A stretch of 24,733 bases of DNA from an uncultured Muribaculaceae bacterium (GTDB lineage Bacteria; Bacteroidota; Bacteroidia; Bacteroidales; Muribaculaceae): positions 1-24,733 of the forward strand of contig CAJTZQ010000054.1 in NCBI GenBank assembly GCA_910583795.1, read 5' to 3'. Below are positions 1-8,057 of this stretch, piece after piece. The notes under the pieces are model-generated. The model ran no database searches, was not told the DNA's origin, and worked only from the letters and a program-made list of their open reading frames with translations. Position 1 is the stretch's first letter; every line of letters begins with the position of its first letter. The translations under genes were made by a program, and so were the position numbers.

Positions 1-344
1 TCATCGACCTTCTGTTTTACAACACCCGCATACACGCGTATTGCTGCGTGGAATTAAAAACGGGCTCATTCGAGGCTTCCCACCTCGGACAGTTGGGGCT
101 GTATGTTACGGCAGTCAATCATCAGCTAAAGACGGAATACGATAATCCTACTATCGGATTGTTGATTTGCAAGGACAAAGACAACATCGAGGCTCAATAT
201 TCATTAGAGGCATATAACCTTCCTCTTGGAATATCTCAATATGAGCTGTCCAAACTTATTCCCAAAGAGATAAAGAGTTCTCTGCCATCTATCGAACAGA
301 TAGAATCAACGTTGGAACAATTATCGGATAATAACGAGGACTGA
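1..344 (+). CDS. DUF1016/YhcG-type PD-(D/E)XK nuclease, C-terminal part (5' end outside window)
   Basis: The reading frame is open from the left edge, so the gene is truncated by the window. The nearest in-frame start (GTG at 48) lies inside the conserved nuclease core and is not the real start. The visible protein begins IDLLFYNTRIHAYCCVELKTG, which is the D...ExK part of a PD-(D/E)XK fold, followed by the family's typical stretch around LGQLGLYVTAV and NPTIGLLICKDKD. This matches the C-terminal nuclease domain of DUF1016 (YhcG-like) proteins; full-length members are usually about 330-380 residues, so roughly the last third is present. The biological role of the family is poorly defined, and links to mobile DNA or restriction loci are inference. 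It points away from the carbohydrate locus, ends 79 bases before the GH31 gene on the same strand, and is probably functionally unrelated to it. Confidence 0.85.
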   Translation, partial: IDLLFYNTRIHAYCCVELKTGSFEASHLGQLGLYVTAVNHQLKTEYDNPTIGLLICKDKDNIEAQYSLEAYNLPLGISQYELSKLIPKEIKSSLPSIEQIESTLEQLSDNNED

Positions 345-374
345 CAGTTCTTTCCCTCCATTACACATAAAGGT

Positions 375-389
375 TCAGTTGTAAACTGA
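375..389. repeat. Short palindrome TCAGTT-gta-AACTGA upstream of GH31
   Basis: A 6-bp perfect inverted repeat with a 3-base spacer lies 35-49 bases before the GH31 start codon, in the 79-base gap after the DUF1016-type gene. It could be an operator or part of a weak hairpin. No clear Bacteroidota promoter (TTTG ... TAnnTTTG) is visible around it, although an AT-rich TATATAAT sits at 404-411. A palindrome this short can occur by chance. Confidence 0.25.
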
Positions 390-423
390 CAATGTCAAAA
401 ACCTATATAATCTATCTCAAAAC

Positions 424-1941
424 ATGAAACGATTCCTCAGCTTTCTGGTAAGCGGGATGTTGTTTGCAGGAGCAACATTTCAGGCTGCATCAATCACCGA
501 ACCGGTGACTGTCGGTAATGCCAGATTCACGTTCATCACTGACAATCTGGTAAGAATGGAATACGCCGTCGATGGTAAATTCCTCAATGATTCCACACTT
601 TTCGCAATCGACCGCTCGCCACGCGAAGTAGATGTGAAGATTGAACGCGACGGGCGCAAGTATCTCTTCTCCACTCCGGTGATGACCCTTGTCTATGATG
701 CCGACGGATGCCCGTTCGGTCAGAACAATATCCACGCAAAATGGAATCAGAATGGGAATGAGGAAAAATGGTATATCTGGATGCGCCAGAGCGAAAATCT
801 TTTGGGTCCGGTTGTAACGCTTGACGAGGTTACCGGTCCGGTGGAGAGAATGGAAGGACTTCTGAGCCGCGACGGATGGTATGTAATAAACGATACAGGC
901 AAGGATATTTACAAAAACGGCAAACTTGAACACCGTGACGGCACGCACATGCAAGACCTTTATCTCTTCGTTTACGGAGACGACTATAAAAAAGCATTGA
1001 AGTCGCTGGCGGCTATAAGTGGACCAGTCCCCATGACACGCAAATACATCCACGGATCCTGGTATTGCCGCTGGTGGCCATATACTGCCGATGACTACCG
1101 CGACATTGTAGACGGCTATCATGAACACGATTTCCCGATGGATGTCCTTGTTTTCGATATGGATTGGCACCGCAAGAAAGACGCGACAATAGGCATGGGT
1201 CACGCAGGGACGCGCGGCTGGACCGGCTATAGCTGGAACCATGAACTCATTCCTGATCCTGAAAAACTAATTGGCGAACTGCGTGAGAAAAATATATATG
1301 TCGCCCTCAACGACCACCCTCACGACGGCATTCGTCCTCATGAAGATGAATACAAGGCTTTTTTCGAAGAACTCGGATTTGACACAATCAAGCATGGCGT
1401 TCCTATCTTCCAGCCTAACAACCCGAAATACATGAAAGCATTTTTCAACCATGCCCACCGACCACATGAAAAGATCGGAGCATCCCTATGGTGGCTCGAC
1501 TGGCAGCAGGATTACGCACTCCCCTATATCAGCGGCACCTCCACCCGTCATCTTCCATGGCTGAACGAGCTTTACTATAACGATACCAAACACAGCAACC
1601 AAAGGGGAGCTGCATTTTCCCGATGGGGAGGATGGGGAGATCACCGACATCCAATCCAATTCTCTGGCGATGATGAGGGAAACTGGGAAATGCTCAAATT
1701 CCTTGTCGACCTCACGACATCGAGCGGAAACGCAGGTTGCTTCTTCTGGGCACACGACACCGGAGGATTCTATGGAGGGAGGGATCCGGAGCTATATACG
1801 CGATGGACTCAATATGCGCTTCTAAACTCATCTCTGAGAGTCCACTCTGTGGTAGACAAAAAACTCGACCGTCGGCCATGGCTCTGGGGAGAACGGGAAG
1901 AAAAGGTGATGAGAGACGTATATCATCTACGAAGTATGTAA
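424..1941 (+). CDS. GH31 alpha-glycosidase, signal peptide plus catalytic barrel (first frame)
   Basis: Residues 1 to about 22 (MKRFLSFLVSGMLFAG...) form a cleavable signal peptide, so the enzyme would be periplasmic or outer-membrane associated. About 23-200 is the N-terminal beta-sandwich. The (beta/alpha)8 barrel starts near 205. The motif SLWWLDWQQD (354-363) carries the predicted nucleophile Asp359, and FSGDDEGNWEM (413-423) carries the predicted acid/base Asp416, in line with the retaining mechanism of GH31. The LVFDMDWH segment (242-249) is another typical barrel strand. The frame ends prematurely right after YHLRS, before the C-terminal beta domains. Both catalytic residues are within this half, but without the distal domains folding is doubtful. 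The gene converges with the minus-strand locus, so it is not part of that operon. ATG at 424 is chosen because the signal peptide begins there. Confidence 0.8.
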   Translation: MKRFLSFLVSGMLFAGATFQAASITEPVTVGNARFTFITDNLVRMEYAVDGKFLNDSTLFAIDRSPREVDVKIERDGRKYLFSTPVMTLVYDADGCPFGQNNIHAKWNQNGNEEKWYIWMRQSENLLGPVVTLDEVTGPVERMEGLLSRDGWYVINDTGKDIYKNGKLEHRDGTHMQDLYLFVYGDDYKKALKSLAAISGPVPMTRKYIHGSWYCRWWPYTADDYRDIVDGYHEHDFPMDVLVFDMDWHRKKDATIGMGHAGTRGWTGYSWNHELIPDPEKLIGELREKNIYVALNDHPHDGIRPHEDEYKAFFEELGFDTIKHGVPIFQPNNPKYMKAFFNHAHRPHEKIGASLWWLDWQQDYALPYISGTSTRHLPWLNELYYNDTKHSNQRGAAFSRWGGWGDHRHPIQFSGDDEGNWEMLKFLVDLTTSSGNAGCFFWAHDTGGFYGGRDPELYTRWTQYALLNSSLRVHSVVDKKLDRRPWLWGEREEKVMRDVYHLRSM

Positions 1942-2660
1942 TGCCGTATATATACACAAGCGTGCGCCAATGCCATTCCGATATGCTTCCACTCTTACGG
2001 GGACTATACATTGAAAATCCGACAGATTCCATGTCTTACACCCGTCCCGATGAGTTCCTTTTCGGTGACCTTATTCTCGGTGCTCCCGTCACAGAGCCCG
2101 GCTTAGGAAAGGATTTCATTGTCAACAAAGAGGTCTATTTCCCGGCTGGCAGCTCATGGTATCATTTTTTCAACGGCAAACGTTTCGAAGGAGGCACCAT
2201 TGCTACAGTTCCCACACCTCTTGAAGAATCCCCCATATTCGTAAAGGGAGGATGGATGCTCCCGATGCAGCCCTACACAGAAAGGATGGCCTCCACTCCG
2301 CTGACCACCCTTGTAGTGCGTTGTTATCCCGGCGCCGATGGCGACAACCACACATATCAGCTATATGAAGACGACGGACTGACACTCGACTATGAAAAAG
2401 GACGTTTCGCCACCACCGATCTCAATTACTCCCGCAAAGGGAACCGACAGACATACGTTATAAACCCGGTGAAAGGGGAATATGAAGGACAGCCTCTTAA
2501 ACGCGCCTATCGTTTCGAGCTCCCGGACATAGACGCCAACTCTAAAGTGAAAGCCCTCGGATGCAAGGCAAAGACAAGCTACGACAAAGCCTCTGACATG
2601 TTGATTGTGGAGATACCGGCAACCGACATCCGCCGTAAAATCGAGATCTCTGTTAATTAA
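1941..2660 (+). CDS. GH31 alpha-glycosidase, C-terminal beta-domain part (second frame)
   Basis: This frame supplies about 239 residues continuing the GH31 protein. It contains the end of the barrel (MPYIYTSVRQCHSDMLPLLRG), then the proximal C-terminal beta domain with DEFLFGDLILGAPVTEPG and VYFPAGSSWYHFFNGKRFEGG, then a distal beta domain with NHTYQLYEDDGLTLDY, a DUF5110-like element. The open frame reaches upstream to an ATG at 1737, but residues before about 1930 there are out-of-frame noise overlapping the catalytic half. ATG 1941 falls at a conserved internal methionine and need not be a real start. It ends just before the long hairpin at 2666-2719. On its own this piece has no catalytic residues. 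Confidence 0.7.
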   Translation: MPYIYTSVRQCHSDMLPLLRGLYIENPTDSMSYTRPDEFLFGDLILGAPVTEPGLGKDFIVNKEVYFPAGSSWYHFFNGKRFEGGTIATVPTPLEESPIFVKGGWMLPMQPYTERMASTPLTTLVVRCYPGADGDNHTYQLYEDDGLTLDYEKGRFATTDLNYSRKGNRQTYVINPVKGEYEGQPLKRAYRFELPDIDANSKVKALGCKAKTSYDKASDMLIVEIPATDIRRKIEISVN

Positions 2661-2665
2661 GAATC

Positions 2666-2719
2666 CGTTCCCCGATATCTGTTAAGGTTCTGCCCTATCC
2701 TAACAGATATCGGGGAACG
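2666..2719. terminator. Long stem-loop between converging GH31 and GH97 genes
   Basis: The arm CGTTCCCCGATATCTGTTA (2666-2684) pairs perfectly with TAACAGATATCGGGGAACG (2701-2719). Two more G-C pairs follow after a bulged A, around a loop of about 11 bases. It starts 6 bases after the GH31 stop and lies 110 bases beyond the GH97 stop, so it can serve as a terminator from both sides. There is no clean U-tract on either strand, so the mechanism is not the textbook one. Confidence 0.65.
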
Positions 2720-2828
2720 TACTTTAAGTCGCTTTGCTATGTTCTGATCGGATGTACTGCCCGGGAGTTAGTATTGATCAACCGGAGAGATCTGGAGGAG
2801 AAGAGAACGAAATATGAAATCGTGTGTA

Positions 2829-4817
2829 TCAGATTGGTGTGAAAGTGACAGCCTGACCTCCGGAAGGCGCCATCTTTATCTCCAAAGTATCTGCAGATGT
2901 TACCTTTCTTTCTGTAATAATCACCTTTGTTCGATCAGACGGATCATCCGCATATATTCGTGCCGTATATGTCACACCCTCTGACAGAAAACTCAAAGGT
3001 ACTGACAAATTACGGGCAGAGCTGTCGGTTCCCGCACCGAGATAATAATTATCCCCTGCCCTGCGCACTATCGCGATATATTTGCCAATCTCCCCTTGCA
3101 ACGCCTTCGACCAGTCACAATCGGCATTAAAATCACGGAAAAAGCGGAATGCTTCCTGACCCTCATAATTTTCTATAAGATCAGCCGCCATCTGAAGAGG
3201 GGAATAGATGATCACCCAGTTTGCTATCTGACGGGCAAGAGTGGTATTGATCTTACAATAATCATTCGGACCGTTCCATTCTATACGCCCCGGATCATTC
3301 TTTGCCCTCTCATAATCGATGTCAAAAATACCGGGAGTGTAGTCCATCGGACCTGAAAGCATGCGGACAAAAGGAAGTGTACAAAGATACTCAGGCGTAT
3401 TTCCTGCCGACCAAGCATTCCATTCCATCCCTCTGGCTCCCTCTCGGGTCATCATATTAGGCCATGTACGCCTTATTCCCGTTTCTTTAATCGGCTCATG
3501 AGCATCTATCATAAGCTGATATTTTGCTGCCGTCTCCACCACCTTCTGGTAATGCTTTACACCATATTGTGAGTGATGATATTCGCCGCCGGCGAATCCG
3601 CCCGCATACCCGGTCTTGACAGTGTGGATGCCCAAAGACTTGTAATAAGCAAAAGTGGAGTCAAGTGCCGCTTCATATTCCGGGATATTGCCTCCGGTTT
3701 CATTATGCGCCCATAGCTCTATACCTTTCGAAGAGGCATAAGACGCTATTGAATCGATATCAAAATCGGCATAAGCCTTTGCATAATTGAAATGCTGGTC
3801 GCCGCCCCAGGTCTCCCAGCCTTCATTCCAACCTTCGAACAAGACACCCTGCAGATTATTTTCTGCGGCAAAATCAATATAACGGATAGCGTTCTCTGTA
3901 GTTGCGCCATGGCGGGGACCCATGGTCCAGGTCATTGTGCCAAGATGCATACCCCACCAGATTCCTACATATTTCTGCGGCTTTATCCAGGAAGTGTCTT
4001 CTATTTTGGAAGGTTCATTCAGATTAAGGATAAGTCCGGAATTAATCAGGTCGCAAGCAGACTCCCCTATCTGAATTGTACGCCATGGAGTTGTGAAAAC
4101 CGTTGGCAAATATGCCTTCACCCCGTCGGGCATAGGTGCGAGATTGGCTTTCAGAGTCCGCCCTCCGGTGCGAATAAGCGTCATCTCCGGATAATCATAC
4201 AGAGCCGCCTCATGTATCGAACCGAAAACTCCTCCGGGCTCAATTTCAAAAGTGAATGGAGTGTTGGCATCTGCCACACTGTCTACCGGCAGATTTCTGT
4301 ATTCAAGTTCATACGTTTCAAAATTTCCGGGAATAGACCAGCTCATTGCCGCATCGGCAAATGCAAATTCAGTCAGTTCATCATGCAATATGACAGAATC
4401 AGCTGAAACAGTATTCCATTCATATCTGAAAGCGACACCATCATCAAATGCCCTGAAACGCACAGTATATTGAATGCTGTCGTCTGAAAGGCTCACAGCC
4501 ATTTCGTTATAATGATTTCTGATCTCCTTGTTTTCCCCCCACGGCTGCGACCATGTCTCATCAAACGACGAATGCTTTATTTTCATCTTTGCATCATAAG
4601 GAATAGTGAGCCCGGTAGCAACCAGACCGAGACGTGACGGAAGAATAAGAACCTTGTCTCCTACCGAAACCATGTAACTGAGACAAGAATCTTCCCGCAC
4701 AACATCGATCTTTATATTGCCATCCGGAGAACTCACTTCCGGTTGAGAGGTGCAAGCTGAAAAAATAAATAGCGCACCGAGACCACTTACAAAGTTTTTT
4801 CGCTTATTCATTTTCAT
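2829..4817 (-). CDS. GH97 family glycosidase, lipoprotein, SusB-like (predicted inverting alpha-glucosidase)
   Basis: The 662-residue protein has a lipoprotein signal (LFIFSAC, Cys22) with no acidic run after the cysteine, which suggests it faces the periplasm. It has the GH97 order: N-terminal beta-sandwich (about 28-270), catalytic barrel with GIWWGMHLGTMTW (285-297), VKTGYAGG (400-407), IDAHEPIKETGIRRTWPN (437-454), GPMDYTPGIF (489-498), and a small C-terminal beta domain. Retaining GH97 alpha-galactosidases have an Asp nucleophile where this protein has the VK-T-G-Y glycine; SusB-type inverting alpha-glucosidases also have glycine there (VKSGY, from memory), and the NAHE/DAHE glutamate is kept (Glu441). 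I therefore predict an inverting alpha-glucosidase. The start overlaps the preceding GH92 gene by 14 bases (8 if the second ATG, at 4811, is used), so it is translationally coupled and is the last gene of the operon. Confidence 0.9.
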   Translation of the reverse strand: MKMNKRKNFVSGLGALFIFSACTSQPEVSSPDGNIKIDVVREDSCLSYMVSVGDKVLILPSRLGLVATGLTIPYDAKMKIKHSSFDETWSQPWGENKEIRNHYNEMAVSLSDDSIQYTVRFRAFDDGVAFRYEWNTVSADSVILHDELTEFAFADAAMSWSIPGNFETYELEYRNLPVDSVADANTPFTFEIEPGGVFGSIHEAALYDYPEMTLIRTGGRTLKANLAPMPDGVKAYLPTVFTTPWRTIQIGESACDLINSGLILNLNEPSKIEDTSWIKPQKYVGIWWGMHLGTMTWTMGPRHGATTENAIRYIDFAAENNLQGVLFEGWNEGWETWGGDQHFNYAKAYADFDIDSIASYASSKGIELWAHNETGGNIPEYEAALDSTFAYYKSLGIHTVKTGYAGGFAGGEYHHSQYGVKHYQKVVETAAKYQLMIDAHEPIKETGIRRTWPNMMTREGARGMEWNAWSAGNTPEYLCTLPFVRMLSGPMDYTPGIFDIDYERAKNDPGRIEWNGPNDYCKINTTLARQIANWVIIYSPLQMAADLIENYEGQEAFRFFRDFNADCDWSKALQGEIGKYIAIVRRAGDNYYLGAGTDSSARNLSVPLSFLSEGVTYTARIYADDPSDRTKVIITERKVTSADTLEIKMAPSGGQAVTFTPI

Positions 4818-7062
4818 TGGTAAAAAATTTAAGAGACCCGTTTTTTATCAGATCGGAATGGTTGATCCTGTATCCTATCCTTTTTTCTCCTGACATGATT
4901 TCGGTTCCGCCGACAGGAATTTTTTCGATTGTCAACCTGTCCGTACCATAATATTCGGGATTAAGATGAATTGTGACTTTATCGAATGTGGGAAGGGTCA
5001 ATGCATATTCCGGCACTCCGGGACAATCCGGATAAAGCCCCATCATTGAAAACACAGCCCAAGCCGACATGGTGCCGGCATCATCATTCCCGGGTATTCC
5101 GTCAGGTCGGGTTGTAAAATATTTATCCAAAAGCCGGGAAACCTCTTTATGCGTCCTGTGCTCCTCCCCCTTTATGTATGTAAACAGGTACGGATACGCA
5201 ATATCGGGTTCGTTTGCCGGATCATAAAGACCCTCATCAAACACCTTCTGCAATTTTTCTGCAAACGCTTTTTTACCACCCATCAGCCTGACCATCCCAT
5301 CGACATCATGAGGCACAAAAAAGGTATAGTTCCAGGCACTCCCCTCATGAAACCCGGGAACAGGTTCAAAATTTTCTCCCTGCCGCGGATCAAACGGAGT
5401 CAAAAATGTACCGTCCTGATTTATCGGACGCAGAGTGCCGCTCTCTTTTGAATAATAATGTCTGTATCCCTTTGACCTCTCTTCCAGTTGACGGGCGAAA
5501 TCCTTATCACCCTTTTCCCTTGCCAGCCATGCAAGAGCGTTGTCCGCGACATAATATTCAAGAGCATGACTTACGGAATTGTCTCCCGAATTGTCTGCCT
5601 GATGAATGCCCAGAGGGATATATCCACGCTTCAGGTAAGGGTCAATATCAGGACGCATACGGTTTTCACTTCCTTTCAATGTGGCAGACTTCTTCATAGC
5701 CTCATAAGCAAGATCAATATCAAAATTGCGTAGACCTTTGCGCCATGAATCGACAATGACAGGTATTGCGGGATCCCCCTCCATGGTGAACGTCTCACGT
5801 CCATACAATTCCCACTTCGGCAACCAGCCCCACTCCCGATACATCTCTATCATCGAATTTACCATATCATCCTGCTTCTCGGGATATACAAGAGTCAGCA
5901 GCTGATGGAGATTGCGGTATGTATCCCAAAGAGAAAACACCGTGTAACGGTCACGTCCGGTGGTGCCATTTACTCCGGATTCCATCATCGGATACTGCCC
6001 GTTTACATCCTGAAGGATATTAGGATGGATCAAAGCATGATAAAGTGCGGTATAAAAGACTGTCTTCTGATCTTCCGTGCCACCCTCAACCTCAATCTTG
6101 CCAAGTTCATGCGCCCACGAATCTCTCGCATGCTTAAGGACACTGTCAAAATCAGTATCCTTTTGTTCATGATTCAGATTTTCGAGAGCATTTTCCTGAG
6201 AAACGAACGATACCCCGATACTCACTTCAACCTGCTCTCCTGCTTCGAGATTGTCAAAAGAAAACCAATAACCCAAATCATCACCCGACATCTCCCGGGC
6301 GAAAGACTTATAGATTTTATAAGTTCCGTTATCGGGAGTCCATTCCGCCTCCACTCCATGCATCTCCGGCTGCATTTTCCAGAAGCCGGATGAATCCGGT
6401 TTTCTGTTTACCCTTAATGCAAAATACATTGTAAACACAGCATCCGGATTATAGCAAAAAGTTCCCATCAGCCGGCTGCCCACAATCTCGGTATCCGAGA
6501 CACGACGTATTGACGCCCCTGTCTCATTGGTGAGACCGATACCCAGATTAACAAGAATATTACCTTGCCCTGCAGGAAAAGTATACCTCTCGACCGAAGA
6601 TCTTTTTGTAGCGGTCGCCTCCGAGAATATCCCGTATTTCTCAAGATATGCGGAATAATAACCGGGAGAGGCTTGCTCATCACGATAGGTGGTGCCGTAA
6701 TCGCGATAATTGACATTAAGTGGCCCTGTGGTTGCCATGGTCACGACCGAACCAAGTTCCGGACATCCCACCCCGCTCAAATTTACATGAGAGAACCCTG
6801 TGAGGTAACTGTTTGTGACATCATACGGAGTAGACCACCAGCGGGCATCCTTGTCAAAATTATTCAGCTCTGAGCCGGTGACATTGAAAGGGGTCACCGA
6901 CATCAATCCGTTCGGCACCACCGCCCCTGGATTGGTGGTGCCGAAATTGGTGGTTCCGATAAACGGGTTGACATACCGCAGCAGCGCAGTGTCAGGCTGC
7001 TCAGCAGCATTGATAAACGATGCAGCTGTAAGGAAAATCGCAGCGATAGAGAGTCTTGCCAT
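4804..7062 (-). CDS. GH92 alpha-mannosidase (subgroup with NEPDIAYPYLF motif)
   Basis: The 752-residue protein has a type I signal peptide (MARLSIAAIFLTAASFINA), so it is periplasmic. GH92 hallmarks are VNPFIGT (31-37), TGFSHVNLSGVGC (88-100), the predicted general acid Glu573 in HEGSAWNYTFFVPHD, and GNDDAGTMSAW (658-668) holding the predicted catalytic base Asp660/661. GH92 enzymes are calcium-dependent inverting exo-alpha-mannosidases. Where the two lipoprotein GH92s of this locus have HGNEPSHH, this one has NEPDIAYPYLFTYIKGEE (617-634), placing it in a different subgroup and suggesting a different linkage preference. Its start codon lies one base after the GH130 stop and its stop overlaps the GH97 start, so the three genes are tightly coupled. 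It would take part in trimming the mannose branches of imported N-glycans. Confidence 0.93.
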   Translation of the reverse strand: MARLSIAAIFLTAASFINAAEQPDTALLRYVNPFIGTTNFGTTNPGAVVPNGLMSVTPFNVTGSELNNFDKDARWWSTPYDVTNSYLTGFSHVNLSGVGCPELGSVVTMATTGPLNVNYRDYGTTYRDEQASPGYYSAYLEKYGIFSEATATKRSSVERYTFPAGQGNILVNLGIGLTNETGASIRRVSDTEIVGSRLMGTFCYNPDAVFTMYFALRVNRKPDSSGFWKMQPEMHGVEAEWTPDNGTYKIYKSFAREMSGDDLGYWFSFDNLEAGEQVEVSIGVSFVSQENALENLNHEQKDTDFDSVLKHARDSWAHELGKIEVEGGTEDQKTVFYTALYHALIHPNILQDVNGQYPMMESGVNGTTGRDRYTVFSLWDTYRNLHQLLTLVYPEKQDDMVNSMIEMYREWGWLPKWELYGRETFTMEGDPAIPVIVDSWRKGLRNFDIDLAYEAMKKSATLKGSENRMRPDIDPYLKRGYIPLGIHQADNSGDNSVSHALEYYVADNALAWLAREKGDKDFARQLEERSKGYRHYYSKESGTLRPINQDGTFLTPFDPRQGENFEPVPGFHEGSAWNYTFFVPHDVDGMVRLMGGKKAFAEKLQKVFDEGLYDPANEPDIAYPYLFTYIKGEEHRTHKEVSRLLDKYFTTRPDGIPGNDDAGTMSAWAVFSMMGLYPDCPGVPEYALTLPTFDKVTIHLNPEYYGTDRLTIEKIPVGGTEIMSGEKRIGYRINHSDLIKNGSLKFFTNENE

Positions 7063-7063
7063 C

Positions 7064-8029
7064 CTATAAAGAATGTGTTTTTATGAATTGTATGATTTCA
7101 TCAATATGACCGAAAGCCATGCAGACCGTAGTATCCGCCGCACCATAATAGACGGCAACCCGGTTGCCCTCAGTAATAGCCGCACATGGGAACACCACGT
7201 TCGGGACATCACCCGCCAACTCATAAGGCGCTGCCGGGGCAAGAATATAGTCTCGTGTGCGCCACAATACTTTCGACGGATCATCCCTGTCAAGAATGGC
7301 TGCCCCCATTGAATAACGATAACCATTACATGTGGCAATAACCCCGTGATAAAACATAAGCCAGCCCTCATCCGTAAGGATAGGTATCGACCCGGCCCCT
7401 ATCTTGAGACATTGCCATGCGCTCTCTTCAAATGGAGCCACTTTCATCACACAGCGATGCTCTCCCCAATATTTCATATCGGGAGAATAGCTTATAAATA
7501 TATCTCCGAAAGGTGTATGTCCGTTGTCGCTCGGACGGCTAAGCATGGCAAAGCGACCATCAATTTTTTTGGGGAACAACACCCCGTTTCTATTGAAAGG
7601 CAGGAAGGCGTTCTCACACTGATAGAATGTCTTGAAATCAAAAGTATATCCGATGCCTATCGTGGGGCCGTTATAACCGTTGCACCATGTGATCCAATAC
7701 CGGTCGTCGATCCATGTCACACGGGGATCATATTTATAATCGGAATGGATCATATCGGTATTACCCGGCTCGAACTTGATCGGAGTGTCGGATATCGCCC
7801 AATTGATCCCGTCATGCGAGAAGCCGACGAATATATTCATTCTCACAGCTTTGTCATCGCAACGGAACACTCCCGCATAACCGTCGCCAAAAGGTACGAC
7901 CGCTGAATTGAATATCGAGTTTGAGATTGCAGTGGCATAGCGTCCGATTATCGGATTTTGAGAGCTTCGCCACATCACGTCCTTGCAATTGTCCGGACGG
8001 TTTTCCCAAGGAAAATTATTGATTGCCAT
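7064..8029 (-). CDS. GH130 beta-mannoside phosphorylase, likely Man-beta-1,4-GlcNAc phosphorylase
   Basis: The 321-residue protein has no signal peptide, so it is cytoplasmic, as expected of a phosphorylase. The five-bladed propeller family signatures are present: FPWENRP near the N-terminus, YDPRVTWIDDRYW (100-112) with the catalytic Asp101, GVLFPKKIDGRFAMLSRPSD (residues about 149-168) with basic phosphate-binding residues, and LMFYHGV further on. These resemble GH130 subfamily 2 enzymes such as UhgbMP and BT1033, which convert Man-beta-1,4-GlcNAc plus phosphate to alpha-mannose-1-phosphate and GlcNAc. The neighbours (GH92s, GH18 endo-glycosidase, sugar carrier) support the N-glycan core disaccharide as substrate. 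A beta-1,4-mannan oligosaccharide substrate is less likely because no GH26 or GH5 gene is present. It follows the MFS gene by 28 bases. Confidence 0.92.
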   Translation of the reverse strand: MAINNFPWENRPDNCKDVMWRSSQNPIIGRYATAISNSIFNSAVVPFGDGYAGVFRCDDKAVRMNIFVGFSHDGINWAISDTPIKFEPGNTDMIHSDYKYDPRVTWIDDRYWITWCNGYNGPTIGIGYTFDFKTFYQCENAFLPFNRNGVLFPKKIDGRFAMLSRPSDNGHTPFGDIFISYSPDMKYWGEHRCVMKVAPFEESAWQCLKIGAGSIPILTDEGWLMFYHGVIATCNGYRYSMGAAILDRDDPSKVLWRTRDYILAPAAPYELAGDVPNVVFPCAAITEGNRVAVYYGAADTTVCMAFGHIDEIIQFIKTHSL

Positions 8030-8057
8030 TATTGTTTACTTATTTAATCTATCAAAT

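Larger units (their letters stand above)
424..2660 (+). pseudogene. GH31 family alpha-glycosidase, interrupted by a single frame change
   Basis: Two consecutive frames together give one GH31 protein of about 744 residues, a normal length. The first frame (424-1941) carries the signal peptide, beta-sandwich and catalytic barrel. It then reads YHLRSM and stops. The downstream frame resumes with MPYIYTSVRQCH exactly where GH31 proteins read LRSxxMPYIYT. Five bases (1936-1940) separate the AGT codon from the in-frame ATG at 1941 where six are expected, so one base has been lost. No slippery run such as A AAA AAG is present, which argues against programmed frameshifting. Either the gene is genuinely inactivated or the base is an assembly error. 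Everything else in both halves looks intact, with no other stop, so any inactivation would be recent. Substrate cannot be assigned; alpha-glucosidase, alpha-xylosidase or another GH31 activity is possible. Confidence 0.85.

Noticed and set aside
345..423. Promoter for the GH31 gene
   Set aside because: TATATAAT at 404-411 is AT-rich, but no TTTG at the right distance and no TAnnTTTG was found; not strong enough to annotate.
490..1242. Minus-strand open frame of 250 codons
   Set aside because: Antisense to the GH31 catalytic half, which has a signal peptide and both catalytic aspartates. The antisense product has no recognisable features.
1925..1945. Programmed ribosomal frameshift joining the GH31 halves
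   Set aside because: No slippery heptamer or rare-codon pause at the junction, and GH31 enzymes are not known to use frameshifting. A one-base loss or sequencing error is simpler.
2814..2984. Short plus-strand ORF with a good-looking GGAGGAG upstream
   Set aside because: It would run antisense into the GH97 3' end, gives about 56 unremarkable residues, and Bacteroidota starts rarely depend on such a Shine-Dalgarno match.
3792..4406. Plus-strand open frame of 204 codons
   Set aside because: It lies wholly antisense to the GH97 gene, has no family-like motif or signal, and is a composition shadow of a strongly supported gene.
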